DNA of 22,746 bases, taken from contig NZ_CAJPNR010000034.1 in the NCBI RefSeq assembly GCF_905372115.1, forward strand, positions 1 to 22,746, written 5' to 3'. The notes beneath the pieces are model-generated. The model did not search any database, was not told the DNA's origin, and was given only the letters and a program-made list of their open reading frames with translations. The position numbers were made by a program, and so were the translations under genes. Of the stretch, positions 13,681 to 22,038 are shown in pieces. Numbering within the stretch: position 1 is the first letter of the stretch; every line of letters begins with the position of its first letter. Origin of the DNA: an uncultured Streptococcus sp. (GTDB lineage: Bacteria; Bacillota; Bacilli; Lactobacillales; Streptococcaceae).

Positions 13681-15762
13681 TTAAGCTTCACCTTTGTTTT
13701 TCTTAATGATTTCTTCTTGTACTGACTTAGGTACATCTTCGTAGTGGTCAAATACCATCATGAAGGTACCGCGTCCTTGTGATGCTGAACGAAGAACTGT
13801 TGCATAACCGAACATTTCAGCAAGTGGTACATAGGCACGAACGATTTGGCTGTTACCATGAGCTTCCATACCATCAACACGTCCACGACGAGCTGTTACG
13901 TGACCCATAACGTCACCAAGGTTTTCTTCAGGAACAGTGATTGTTACCAACATCATTGGCTCAAGGATAGCAGGCTGAGCAGTCTTGGCAGCTTCTTTCA
14001 AAGCAAGTGAAGCCGCAACCTTGAAGGCTGTTTCAGATGAGTCGACATCGTGGTATGAACCATCGTATAGTTTAGCTTTCACGTCAACGATTGGGTAACC
14101 AGCAAGGACACCATTAGCCATTGACTCAACCAAACCTTTTTCTACTGCTGGGATGAATTCACGTGGAACTACACCACCAACGATAGCATTTTCAAACTCG
14201 AAGCCTTTTCCTTCTTCGTTTGGTGTGAACTCGATCCAAACGTCACCGAATTGACCTTTACCACCAGATTGGCGTTTGAAGAATCCACGAGCTTGAGTAG
14301 AAGCGCGGAAAGTTTCACGGTAAGATACTTGAGGTGCACCTACGTTTGCTTCAACCTTGAACTCACGACGCATACGGTCAACAAGGACATCTAAGTGAAG
14401 CTCACCCATACCAGAGATAACTGTTTCACCAGTTTCAACGTTTGTTTCAACACGGAATGTTGGATCTTCTTCAGCCAGTTTTTGCAGAGCAACACCCATC
14501 TTATCTTGGTCAGCCTTAGACTTAGGCTCAACCATCAGCTGAATAACTGGTTCTGGAACGTTGATAGACTCAAGGATGATCTTAGCTTTTTCATCTGTCA
14601 ATGAGTCACCAGTAGTTGTATCTTTTAAACCTACGGCAGCAGCGATATCACCCGCATAAACAGTTTCAATTTCGTTACGGCTGTTAGCGTGCATTTGCAG
14701 GATACGTCCGATACGCTCACGTTTACCTTTAGAAGTGTTCAATACGTATGAACCGCTGTTCAGAACACCTGAGTAAACACGGAAGAAAGTCAAACGACCT
14801 ACGAATGGGTCAGTCATGATCTTGAAGGCAAGAGCTGCAAATGGCTCTTCATCAGATGCAGGACGAGTTTCTTCTTCTTCAGTGTCTGGGTTGATACCTT
14901 TGATTGCTGGAATATCAAGTGGGCTTGGCAAGTAGTCGATAACTGCATCAAGCATCAACTGAACACCCTTGTTCTTGAAAGCAGAACCACACAATACTGG
15001 GAAGAATTCAACGTTGATAGTCGCACGGCGGATACCAGCTTTCAATTCGTCATTAGTGATTTCTTCACCTTCAAGGTATTTCATCATCAAGTCTTCATCA
15101 GTTTCAGCAACTGCTTCCACCAATTTTTCACGGTATTCTTGAGCTTGCTCAAGGTATTCAGCTGGGATATCTTCTTCCAAAATATCTGTACCAAGGTCAT
15201 TAGTATAGATTTCAGCCTTCATCTTGATCAAGTCGATAATTCCACGGAAGTCATCTTCTGAACCAATTGGCAATTGGATTGGATGAGCGTTTGCTTGAAG
15301 ACGATCATGCAAAGTGCTTACTGAGTAAAGGAAGTCAGCACCAATCTTGTCCATCTTGTTAGCAAATACGATACGAGGAACTCCGTACTCAGTTGCTTGG
15401 CGCCAAACTGTTTCAGTTTGAGGCTCAACACCTGATTGTGAGTCAAGAACGGTTACCGCACCGTCCAAGACACGAAGAGAACGTTGTACTTCGATTGTGA
15501 AGTCCACGTGTCCCGGTGTGTCGATGATGTTTACACGGTGGTTGTTCCATTGAGCTGTTGTCGCAGCAGATGTGATAGTGATACCACGCTCTTGCTCTTG
15601 CTCCATCCAGTCCATTTGTGACGCACCTTCGTGAGTTTCACCGATTTTGTGGATTTTACCAGTGTAGTAAAGAATACGCTCAGTTGTTGTTGTTTTACCA
15701 GCATCGACGTGGGCCATGATACCGATATTACGAGTTTTTTCAAGTGAAAATTCGCGAGCCAT
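13681..15762 (-). CDS. fusA: translation elongation factor G
   Basis: The ribosomal translocase GTPase, 693 aa, the normal length. G1 is AHVDAGKT (17-24), the switch motif RGITIT and the G3 DTPGH follow, and G4 is NKMD. The C-terminal domain IV/V runs through SYRETFRAS and GMGELHLDVLVDRMRREF to the end. The start MAREFSLEKTRNIGI has a TAGGAGA ribosome binding site. It is the third gene of the str operon, as in most bacteria, but it is separated from rpsG by 275 bases that contain a terminator-like hairpin and a TATAAT. Part of its transcription may therefore start separately. Confidence 0.98.
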   Translation of the reverse strand: MAREFSLEKTRNIGIMAHVDAGKTTTTERILYYTGKIHKIGETHEGASQMDWMEQEQERGITITSAATTAQWNNHRVNIIDTPGHVDFTIEVQRSLRVLDGAVTVLDSQSGVEPQTETVWRQATEYGVPRIVFANKMDKIGADFLYSVSTLHDRLQANAHPIQLPIGSEDDFRGIIDLIKMKAEIYTNDLGTDILEEDIPAEYLEQAQEYREKLVEAVAETDEDLMMKYLEGEEITNDELKAGIRRATINVEFFPVLCGSAFKNKGVQLMLDAVIDYLPSPLDIPAIKGINPDTEEEETRPASDEEPFAALAFKIMTDPFVGRLTFFRVYSGVLNSGSYVLNTSKGKRERIGRILQMHANSRNEIETVYAGDIAAAVGLKDTTTGDSLTDEKAKIILESINVPEPVIQLMVEPKSKADQDKMGVALQKLAEEDPTFRVETNVETGETVISGMGELHLDVLVDRMRREFKVEANVGAPQVSYRETFRASTQARGFFKRQSGGKGQFGDVWIEFTPNEEGKGFEFENAIVGGVVPREFIPAVEKGLVESMANGVLAGYPIVDVKAKLYDGSYHDVDSSETAFKVAASLALKEAAKTAQPAILEPMMLVTITVPEENLGDVMGHVTARRGRVDGMEAHGNSQIVRAYVPLAEMFGYATVLRSASQGRGTFMMVFDHYEDVPKSVQEEIIKKNKGEA

Positions 15763-15797
15763 TTGGTTATTTCTCCTATTAATTTATTTTACAGTTT

Positions 15798-15803
15798 ATT
15801 ATA
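15798..15803 (-). promoter_or_regulatory. candidate -10 of a fusA-specific promoter
   Basis: A perfect TATAAT on the minus strand, 36 bases before the fusA ATG and just past the terminator-like hairpin at 15816-15842. No -35 of useful quality lies at the right distance, so it is only a candidate. Confidence 0.35.
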
Positions 15804-15815
15804 ACATTATTTAGC

Positions 15816-15842
15816 AAAAACGGATAGGCAGGACCTACCCGT
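15816..15842 (-). terminator. terminator-like hairpin between rpsG and fusA
   Basis: ACGGATAGG (15820-15828) pairs with CCTACCCGT (15834-15842) with one G-U pair and a 5-base loop, followed by five U in the transcript of rpsG. It could end part of the rpsL-rpsG transcription and so set the ratio to fusA. Confidence 0.65.
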
Positions 15843-15871
15843 TCTCAATGCTTATCTTGTTTTTGTTGGTC

Positions 15872-16013
15872 TCAACTTGTAGATAAGTTGAATTGAACTA
15901 GAGCTAAAAGCTCGAGTTAACTAATTTGAACCCGAGCGAGGCCCGGCGCAAAAAAGATAAACTGCTTTGTGTTCACTGAACACTGCATCAGTTTCCTATT
16001 TTTGCCTTGCGCC
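15872..16013 (-). other. hairpin-rich rpsG-fusA intercistronic region
   Basis: No gene. Three inverted repeats follow one another. TCAACTT (15872-15878) pairs with AAGTTGA (15885-15891). GAGCT (15901-15905) pairs with AGCTC (15909-15913), with imperfect outer pairing. A long imperfect stem from GGCGC (15945-15949) to GCGCC (16009-16013) includes AACTG/CAGTT pairing and closes on a perfect GTGTTC-ACT-GAACAC hairpin (15969-15983). It starts 24 bases after the rpsG stop. Possible roles are RNA processing, mRNA stability or binding of a ribosomal protein. Confidence 0.5.
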
Positions 16014-16037
16014 TTTGTCGCTCTTAGTATCATTTTA

Positions 16038-16508
16038 TTACCAACGGAAGTGTGCGAAGGCACGGTTAGCTTCAGCCATACGGTGAGTGTCTTCACGTTT
16101 CTTAACAGCTGCACCAGTGTTGTTAGATGCATCCAAGATTTCTTTTGCAAGGCGGTCAACCATTGTGTGCTCACCACGTTGACGAGCAATAGTTACCAAC
16201 CAGCGAAGTCCAAGTGTTGTACGACGTTCTGGACGAACTTCAACTGGAACTTGGTAGTTTGAACCACCGACACGTCGAGCACGAACTTCAAGTACAGGCA
16301 TGATGTTTTCCATAGCTGTTTCAAATACTTCCAGCGCATCGTTTCCAGTTGCTTCTTTGATTTGATCAAAAGCTCCGTAAACGATAGAAGCCGCTGTACC
16401 ACGCTTACCATCAAGCATAACGCGGTTGATAAGACGAGTAACTAATTTTGAATTGTAAAGCGGATCTGGCAATACTTCGCGCTTAGGCGCTTGGTTTTTA
16501 CGACTCAT
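16038..16508 (-). CDS. rpsG: 30S ribosomal protein S7
   Basis: The primary 16S rRNA 3'-domain binder of the small subunit, 156 aa, full length. Recognisable parts are MSRKNQAPKREVLPDPLYNS at the start, LINRVMLDGKRGTAA, ENIMPVLEVRARRVGGSNYQ and the C-terminal REDTHRMAEANRAFAHFRW. It follows rpsL after 19 bases with a GGGGAG ribosome binding site, the classic str operon order. Nothing is odd in the protein itself; the downstream region is unusually structured. Confidence 0.98.
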   Translation of the reverse strand: MSRKNQAPKREVLPDPLYNSKLVTRLINRVMLDGKRGTAASIVYGAFDQIKEATGNDALEVFETAMENIMPVLEVRARRVGGSNYQVPVEVRPERRTTLGLRWLVTIARQRGEHTMVDRLAKEILDASNNTGAAVKKREDTHRMAEANRAFAHFRW

Positions 16509-16527
16509 TTATCTTTCTCCCCTTTCC

Positions 16528-16941
16528 TTATGCTTTTGGTTTTTTAGTACCGTATTTAGAACGGCCTTGTTTACGATCAGTAACACCTGCTGTATCAAGT
16601 GCACCGCGGACGATATGGTAACGTACCCCTGGAAGGTCTTTTACACGTCCACCACGAAGAAGCACCACGCTGTGCTCTTGCAGGTTGTGTCCGATACCTG
16701 GGATGTAAGCTGTAACTTCAATCAGGTTGCTCAGACGTACACGGGCAAATTTACGAAGGGCAGAGTTCGGTTTCTTAGGTGTCATAGTTCCGACACGAGT
16801 TGCAACTCCACGTTTTTGCGGTGAAGATACGTTTGTTTGAACTTTTTTATGGCTGTTGTAACCAACGTTCAAAGCTGGTGATTTAGATTTTTCTACTTTT
16901 GATTTACGCGGTTTGCGAACCAATTGGTTAATTGTAGGCAT
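16528..16941 (-). CDS. rpsL: 30S ribosomal protein S12
   Basis: Decoding-centre protein of the 30S subunit, 137 aa, as usual for Firmicutes. MPTINQLVRKPRK at the start, TPKKPNSALRK and LLRGGRVKDLPGVRYH are visible. The lysines that are changed in streptomycin-resistant mutants (in TPKKPNSALRK and GGRVKDLPG) are both wild type, as is the proline after them. It is the first gene of the str operon, with a consensus promoter 137 bases upstream of the start and AGGAGAA before the ATG. Confidence 0.98.
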   Translation of the reverse strand: MPTINQLVRKPRKSKVEKSKSPALNVGYNSHKKVQTNVSSPQKRGVATRVGTMTPKKPNSALRKFARVRLSNLIEVTAYIPGIGHNLQEHSVVLLRGGRVKDLPGVRYHIVRGALDTAGVTDRKQGRSKYGTKKPKA

Positions 16942-17077
16942 CTACATTCTCCTGTATTTTTTTAATTTTGGTGATGATACACTTGGTGACAGCTACCATC
17001 TGCGTGTACTTTTGCAACATTTGTCAGCACGTCTCTGTACACTTTTGAGAGACCAAAAGTAAAAAGTACCGTCTATC
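16942..17077 (-). other. str operon leader with inverted repeats
   Basis: The transcript would start near 17071, leaving about 130 untranslated bases. GTCTCT (17031-17036) pairs with AGAGAC (17048-17053). Nearer the gene, TACAC (16978-16982) and GTGTA (17004-17008) enclose GGT/ACC pairing. A leader this long before ribosomal protein genes may carry feedback control, but I do not recognise a known ribosomal leader class. Confidence 0.4.
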
Positions 17078-17106
17078 ATTATAGCACGACGATACTTTTG
17101 TGTCAA
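17078..17106 (-). promoter_or_regulatory. str operon promoter
   Basis: Exact consensus on the minus strand: TTGACA (17101-17106), a 17-base spacer and TATAAT (17078-17083). This fits the very high expression of rpsL and rpsG. Confidence 0.92.
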
Positions 17107-17156
17107 TACATTTTTTCTACTTTAAGCCTATCTCTGCTTATTAGATTTCTGCTAAC

Positions 17157-17621
17157 TTATTGCTGCGACTGAGCCACTGCTTCTTCTGATACAGCAGCTG
17201 GATTTTCATAAACACCAGCCTGAGCCCCTTCTGGGTCAATCAGGACAGCTATTGCATGAATACGGCTTTGGAATCTAGCCTTAGTAGCTGCATCTTTGAC
17301 CTTCTCTGCTGCAGTCTTAGATAGCTGCAAATCTTCCAAAGTTTGCATGGTTTCAAGCTGTTTAACCGCTTCTTCTGCGGTCTGAACTGCTCGCTCTTCT
17401 TCCTGAATTTCTTTTTCCTGTGCTTCTTTTTGAGCAGAAGACAGTTGTAAGGAAGAGCTGCTTGATGCGATGCTGGCAGCCGAACTAACTGAATTTCTGG
17501 TGGAATTAGCCTGTCCCTGCACAAAAAGCATGCCAGTAATCAGAATCCCAAATAAAATCGACAATACTCCTAAACGAATCCACAGCGGACTGTGGTCAAA
17601 CTTTTCTAAAACTGTTTTCAT
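17157..17621 (-). CDS. membrane-anchored coiled-coil protein, 154 aa, unknown function
   Basis: Not recognised as a named family. Residues about 17-35 form one transmembrane helix (LGVLSILFGILITGMLFV). A Ser/Ala-rich linker follows (about 38-62), then a Glu/Gln/Lys-rich helix likely to be a coiled coil (about 63-125, QKEAQEKEIQEEERAVQTAE onward). It ends in an Ala/Glu/Gln-rich tail that finishes AQSQQ. The layout suggests a single-pass protein with its coiled part outside or at the membrane surface. It lies 21 bases after purR and shares its transcript. No terminator is obvious between it and the str promoter. Confidence 0.8.
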   Translation of the reverse strand: MKTVLEKFDHSPLWIRLGVLSILFGILITGMLFVQGQANSTRNSVSSAASIASSSSSLQLSSAQKEAQEKEIQEEERAVQTAEEAVKQLETMQTLEDLQLSKTAAEKVKDAATKARFQSRIHAIAVLIDPEGAQAGVYENPAAVSEEAVAQSQQ

Positions 17622-17642
17622 CTATAATCTCCGCCCTTTTCC

Positions 17643-18458
17643 CTAATCAAAAATATTTCCAATTTCCACATCAATGGTATTCGCCTTGACATCAATATTG
17701 GTTACTTTCAAGAGCGATTTATAGTCCAGATAATCGCGATTGGCCTGCGCGTTGTCCGCAAAGACAGCTACACCTGCCAACTCAGAGTCAAACTCAGATA
17801 AGAGGCTAATCATCCCTGTAATGGTCCCCCCGCCTTTGAGGAAGTCATCCACAATCAAGACGCGGCTGCCGGCCTTGAGACTGCGCTTGGACAAGAACAT
17901 CTTTTCAATACGATCTCCGCTGGAGCCCGATACATAGTTGACACTGACCGTTGACCCTTCTGTAATCTTTAAATCCCGACGAACGATGACAAAAGGAACA
18001 TTGAGAACATTGGCTACTGCATTGGCCAAAGGTACACCCTTAGTTGCAACCGTCATGACAGCATCAATCTGTTGACCTTTAAAGCTTTTGGCAATGATCC
18101 GTCCGATATTATTCAAAATGGATGGAGTACTGAGCAGATCAGATAGATAAATATAGCCCCCCGGAAGAATCCGATTGCTTTCCGACAGCTGATCACAAAG
18201 ACCTTGTACAATGGTCTTAGCTTCTGTATCTGAGATGGACGGGCTAAAAATCACTCCTCCACCGGCACCAGTAATCGTTTCGATAGTTCCAATTTCAATC
18301 TCTTCAAAGGCTCGCTTAATAATGACAATATCTTCTGAAATAGAAGATTTGGCAGATTCGTATTTTTCTGCAAATGTATTTAAGCTCGTTAATTCATAAG
18401 GATGGTTAATCAAATAATTAGAAATAACCACCATACGCTCACTTCTTCTTAATTTCAT
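17643..18458 (-). CDS. purR: PurR, PRPP-sensing purine regulator
   Basis: Gram-positive PurR, which controls purine synthesis genes in response to PRPP. In lactococci and streptococci it can activate as well as repress. Length 271 aa from the start I chose: MKLRRSERMVVISNYLINHP at 18458. The upstream ATG at 18488 overlaps the -10 box (18487-18492) and so cannot be on the transcript from that promoter. Residues 1-75 form the winged-helix DNA-binding domain. The rest is a phosphoribosyltransferase-like domain with the PRPP-binding loop VLIVDDFLKGGGT (200-212). The ribosome binding site is weak (TTGGTGA). The gene lies after cbf1 and carries a PurBox-like site in its promoter, which fits autoregulation. 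Confidence 0.95.
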   Translation of the reverse strand: MKLRRSERMVVISNYLINHPYELTSLNTFAEKYESAKSSISEDIVIIKRAFEEIEIGTIETITGAGGGVIFSPSISDTEAKTIVQGLCDQLSESNRILPGGYIYLSDLLSTPSILNNIGRIIAKSFKGQQIDAVMTVATKGVPLANAVANVLNVPFVIVRRDLKITEGSTVSVNYVSGSSGDRIEKMFLSKRSLKAGSRVLIVDDFLKGGGTITGMISLLSEFDSELAGVAVFADNAQANRDYLDYKSLLKVTNIDVKANTIDVEIGNIFD

Positions 18459-18486
18459 TTTTTCACCAATTAAAGTTATTTTATTC

Positions 18487-18492
18487 ATTATA
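18487..18492 (-). promoter_or_regulatory. purR -10 box
   Basis: Perfect TATAAT on the minus strand, 28 bases before the chosen purR ATG. The -35 at 18510-18515 (TCGTTT) is poor, as expected for a regulated promoter, and is covered by the PurBox-like site. Confidence 0.6.
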
Positions 18493-18507
18493 CCATAACA
18501 GAAACAA

Positions 18508-18520
18508 AAAAACGAACATT
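18508..18520 (+). promoter_or_regulatory. PurBox-like site over the purR -35
   Basis: AAAAACGAACATT matches 12 of 13 positions of the streptococcal/lactococcal PurBox AWWWCCGAACWWT. It covers the -35 position of purR. Only one copy is seen. Confidence 0.6.
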
Positions 18521-18550
18521 CTTTTCCAAGTAATGTCCATTTTTCGTATT

Positions 18551-19495
18551 TTACTGTTCAAGTTTTGGTTTGTAGAAAGAACGGCCTTCAAGAGCGAATA
18601 TTTTATTGCTCATTTCACCTGGATCCACAAGTCCTAAGGCAGCAGTCATCATCATCATCTCCGCATCCAGATTATCAATCATGTGCAGAATTTCTGCCTC
18701 CATAATCTTAGGCCGTACAGGACTGCCGTATTCCAAGAGACCGTGGTGGCTGAGAAGGACATGGCGCAGTACAATAACCTCTTCCTTACTATCGTCAATT
18801 TTCAGCTCCATCAGGGTCTTGGTCAACTCTTCATCAATCAAAGCGATGTGACCAATCAGATTGCCTCGCACAGTGTACTCTGTATTTTCCGGACCGCTGA
18901 GCTCAATAACCTTGGCCAAGTCATGGAGCATAATCCCTGCAAAGAGCAAGCTTTTATTAAGCTGAGGATAAATGTCTCCGATAGCATCGGCCAGCTTGAC
19001 CATTGTAGCGGTATGAAAGGCTAGTCCCGACTCAAAAGCATGGTGATTGGTCTTGGCAGCTGGATAAGAATAAAACTCCTTGTCGTACTTGCTATAAAGC
19101 GAGCGGACCACGCGCTGCCAGACCGAATTCTCAATCTTAAAAATCATCTGAGATAAATAATCTCGGATTTCTTTCTGGTCTACTGGCGGTTTTTCCTTGA
19201 AATCCGCTGGATCATTGGGCTCTCCAGCCTTAGGAAGACGCAGGGTCAGTTGATTTACCTGGGGCGTGTTATTGTAGACTTCCCGTCGACCTTGCATGTG
19301 CACGACCTTGCCAGCAGTGAATTCTTCAACATTGTGTGGCTGAGCATCCCAAAGTTTACCCTCGATTACTCCTGTATCGTCTTGGAAAGTGAAGGCCAGA
19401 TAATTTTTCCCAGCCCTTGTCTGACGGACTTCTGCTGACTTGATCAGATAGAAACCTTCAAACAGTTCATCTTTTTTCATTTGATTAATCTTCAT
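18551..19495 (-). CDS. yhaM: 3'-5' exoribonuclease YhaM / Cbf1
   Basis: Shortens RNA 3' ends; in pneumococcus this enzyme (Cbf1) trims small RNAs. Length 314 aa from MKINQMKKDELFEGFYLIKS at 19495, which has GAAAGGG upstream; the frame extends 9 codons further but that part lacks a ribosome binding site. An N-terminal OB-fold (about 15-90, NYLAFTFQDDTGVIEGKLWD) is followed by an HD domain with NHHAFESGLAFHT (about 150-161) and LHDLAKV (metal ligands His191, Asp192). Its start overlaps the end of rmuC by 11 bases, so translation is coupled. Confidence 0.95.
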   Translation of the reverse strand: MKINQMKKDELFEGFYLIKSAEVRQTRAGKNYLAFTFQDDTGVIEGKLWDAQPHNVEEFTAGKVVHMQGRREVYNNTPQVNQLTLRLPKAGEPNDPADFKEKPPVDQKEIRDYLSQMIFKIENSVWQRVVRSLYSKYDKEFYSYPAAKTNHHAFESGLAFHTATMVKLADAIGDIYPQLNKSLLFAGIMLHDLAKVIELSGPENTEYTVRGNLIGHIALIDEELTKTLMELKIDDSKEEVIVLRHVLLSHHGLLEYGSPVRPKIMEAEILHMIDNLDAEMMMMTAALGLVDPGEMSNKIFALEGRSFYKPKLEQ

Positions 19496-20741
19496 TGTTT
19501 TCCCTTTCTTCTGAAAAATCAAGTAAGTTCAAATCGAGGTCTTGGTCAGACAGCTCAATATGGCGTAAGGTTCTTTCGATAGCTCCTGTCCGCCGAGTCA
19601 AGAGTTCATCAATGTTACCCGAAGCATGCTGCAAATGTTTCTGTGCCTTGGTCAGAATGCCACCGAACTTGTTAAACTCAGATTTGACTGAGCCCAGAAC
19701 CTTGCTGATGTCGTCCGCACTTTTTTGGATATTGAGCGTTTTAAATCCGACAGACAGTGAATTAAGCAAGGCAGAAAGGGTCGACGGACCCGCCACCACA
19801 ATCTGCTCCTCACGTCGCAAACTGTCAAAAAAGGCTGGATTGCGGACAACTTCCGAATAGAGACCTTCCGTTGGCAGAAACATGATACCAAAATTGGTCG
19901 TAGCTGGTGGCGCCAGATATTTACTCTTAATATCCTTGGCAAAGCGTTTAACACTTGCTAAGAGAGACTTGCGATAGAGCTCAATCTCTTCCTTGCTGCC
20001 AGACTCGTAAGCATCTTCCAAACGGTAGTAATCAGCCAGAGGAAACTTAGAATCAATGGGCAGGTAGACATATTCATGCTCCGTCTGTCCCGGCAGTTTA
20101 ATAGCATATTCAACACGCTCACTGGATCCGGCCGCTGTCACAAACTCTCGCTCATACTGGCTGGCCGTCATGATATCCTCGATAATCTGGCCCAGCTGCA
20201 ACTCCCCTAGAATCCCTCGGGTCTTGGTGTTGGATAAGACCTTATTCAGTGTACCGACATCTCGGGCAACACTCTGCATTTCTCCCAGACCGCGATTGAC
20301 AGACTCCAACTGCTTAGAGACCGTTTCAAAAGAAGTCTGAAGACGAGTCTGAAGTGTCTTCTCCAGTTTCTCTTCAACAGTCTGCCGCATCTGCTCTAGA
20401 CGGGTTTCGTTGGACTCTTGGATCTGCCTCATACGCTCGTCAGTTTTATCCCGATTCTTGGTCAGATTGTCACTGATTTCCAAGCGCAGCTCTGTCAAGT
20501 TGCGGTGCAAATCTGTCCTGACCTCGCTCAAGCGGTCTCCCAGAGCTAATTCCAGCTCTTTCTGAGCCGTTTGCTTTCTCTGGCTTTCTTGCTCCAAGCG
20601 ATAGTCCAACTGATCCGATAGATGATCTGCCTGATTTTCCAAGACTTGCTTTAGCGTCTCGGTCTGCTGACTAATCTTTTGCCATAAAAGAAAGGTCAGC
20701 ACTAGATTTCCCAAAAGAATGAGGATAATTATAAACTCCAT
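19485..20741 (-). CDS. rmuC: RmuC-family protein (putative DNA recombination nuclease)
   Basis: RmuC-family protein, 418 aa, linked in E. coli to suppression of inverted-repeat recombination; its biochemical activity in streptococci is not established. The ATG at 20741 is chosen: it has an AGGAG ribosome binding site and gives an N-terminal membrane helix at once (MEFIIILILLGNLVLTFLLW, 1-20). A long coiled coil follows (about 25-170, many Gln/Glu/Arg/Leu). The conserved RmuC domain comes next, with RGILGELQLGQIIEDI, LPIDSKFPLADYYRLE and APPATTNFGIMFLPTEGLYS. It begins 1 base after the thiN stop and overlaps cbf1. Confidence 0.93.
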   Translation of the reverse strand: MEFIIILILLGNLVLTFLLWQKISQQTETLKQVLENQADHLSDQLDYRLEQESQRKQTAQKELELALGDRLSEVRTDLHRNLTELRLEISDNLTKNRDKTDERMRQIQESNETRLEQMRQTVEEKLEKTLQTRLQTSFETVSKQLESVNRGLGEMQSVARDVGTLNKVLSNTKTRGILGELQLGQIIEDIMTASQYEREFVTAAGSSERVEYAIKLPGQTEHEYVYLPIDSKFPLADYYRLEDAYESGSKEEIELYRKSLLASVKRFAKDIKSKYLAPPATTNFGIMFLPTEGLYSEVVRNPAFFDSLRREEQIVVAGPSTLSALLNSLSVGFKTLNIQKSADDISKVLGSVKSEFNKFGGILTKAQKHLQHASGNIDELLTRRTGAIERTLRHIELSDQDLDLNLLDFSEERENNED

Positions 20742-20742
20742 A

Positions 20743-21375
20743 TCAGCTCCTGTCTTTGCTGTAAATGACGACTGTATAGCCACTATCAAAGTCCAAATAA
20801 ATGGGCTTATCTATAAATTCGTTAGAAGCATACACTTTTTTGAAAAAAAAGTTATCTTTATTGAGCGGATATTTAGCGCCCTCAATCGTTAGGTCAACGT
20901 CATCCGATGGCAGAAAGGCCAGATAGCGCATGCCAGGTACTGGTTTTATTTCATGGCGCCCCTTGGGAACATAGGTCAGCAGATTCTGTTCGTCTTCCAG
21001 AAAAATCTTCTCCATATAAGGTGCAATTTTTTCATTACTGGGCAGGAAAACATTGGCCAAGGCATGATCCAGACGGCCTCCAAAGGCGCCGAAAATGGTC
21101 AAACGGGCATCTGGATACCGTTCAAAACAAGCCAGAACAGCTAACTCCAGGTCCGTATCATCCTTTTCAGGATGGGCCTGAACGACTTCCTTGGCTCTAT
21201 CTTTTATGCGCAGCAATTCTTCCTTGCTCACAGAGTCAAAATCCCCGACAGCCAAATCCGGACAAACTCCTTGCTCAAGCAGAAAGAGGCTCCCACGGTC
21301 TACTCCGACCAACACATCAAAATCCAAGCTAAAATGCTCCAAGTTTCCGCCAGCAAACAGCGCAACCTTAGTCAT
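20743..21375 (-). CDS. thiN: thiamine pyrophosphokinase
   Basis: Transfers pyrophosphate from ATP to thiamine, making the cofactor from imported thiamine; 210 aa. The open frame runs to 21516 but MTKVALFAGGN at 21375 is the family start. It overlaps the end of rpe by 8 bases, typical of coupled genes. Motifs seen: VGVDRGSLFLL, AVGDFDSVS, EKDDTDLELAVLAC and FGAFGGRLDHALANV, covering the nucleotide and metal-binding face. The C-terminal beta domain binds thiamine. No thiamine biosynthesis genes are nearby. Confidence 0.95.
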   Translation of the reverse strand: MTKVALFAGGNLEHFSLDFDVLVGVDRGSLFLLEQGVCPDLAVGDFDSVSKEELLRIKDRAKEVVQAHPEKDDTDLELAVLACFERYPDARLTIFGAFGGRLDHALANVFLPSNEKIAPYMEKIFLEDEQNLLTYVPKGRHEIKPVPGMRYLAFLPSDDVDLTIEGAKYPLNKDNFFFKKVYASNEFIDKPIYLDFDSGYTVVIYSKDRS

Positions 21376-22027
21376 GCAAGGCATCCCGTAGAGTCTGAAC
21401 TTGATGATTAACATCGCCTTTGAAGACATAGCTGCCAGCCACGAAGACATTGGCGCCAGCTTCTTTAGCAATCCCAATGGTCTTACCGTCAATACCGCCA
21501 TCCACTTCAATATCAAAATTCAGCTGATTGACTTCGCGCAGAACGACCAGTTCACGAATCTTATCCATGGTTTCTGGCAGAAAGGCCTGACCGCCAAAGC
21601 CTGGATTAACTGTCATCACAAGGACTTGATCAACCAAATTCAAAACATTTTTAACTGCTTCGACTGGTGTTCCTGGATTAATCACAACACTAGGCTTGAC
21701 TCCCGCTGATCGAATCTTCTGCAGCGCTCCGTGGATATGTGGCGTCGTTTCGGCATGGATGCTGATAATATCTGCACCGGCACGAGCGAATTCTTCAATA
21801 TGATTCTCAGGATTGGAGACCATCAGATGGCAGTCAAAGACTAGCTTGCTGTGAGGACGCATACTGGCAACAACCCCAGCTCCAAAGCTGATATTGGGTA
21901 CAAAATGACCATCCATAATATCGATATGGGCATACTCAGCACCTGTCGCTTCTAACTTTTTCAGCTCTGCTTCAAAATTAGCATAGTCCGCACTTAAGAT
22001 TGAAGGGGCGATTTTGAACGATGTCAT
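21368..22027 (-). CDS. rpe: ribulose-phosphate 3-epimerase
   Basis: Interconverts ribulose-5-phosphate and xylulose-5-phosphate in the pentose phosphate pathway; a TIM barrel of 219 aa. Motifs: IAPSILSADYANFEAELKKL, HIDIMDGHFVPNISFG (metal-binding His and Asp), FDCHLMVSNPE, VMTVNPGFGGQAF, and DIEVDGGID near the C-terminus. The ATG follows AAGGAGAA, 11 bases after the rsgA stop. Confidence 0.97.
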   Translation of the reverse strand: MTSFKIAPSILSADYANFEAELKKLEATGAEYAHIDIMDGHFVPNISFGAGVVASMRPHSKLVFDCHLMVSNPENHIEEFARAGADIISIHAETTPHIHGALQKIRSAGVKPSVVINPGTPVEAVKNVLNLVDQVLVMTVNPGFGGQAFLPETMDKIRELVVLREVNQLNFDIEVDGGIDGKTIGIAKEAGANVFVAGSYVFKGDVNHQVQTLRDALHD

Positions 22028-22038
22028 AGTTTTTCTCC

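Noticed and set aside
20743..21516. N-terminal extension of the thiamine pyrophosphokinase frame (47 residues)
   Set aside because: It lies inside rpe in another frame; the conserved protein begins at MTKVALFAGG (21375).
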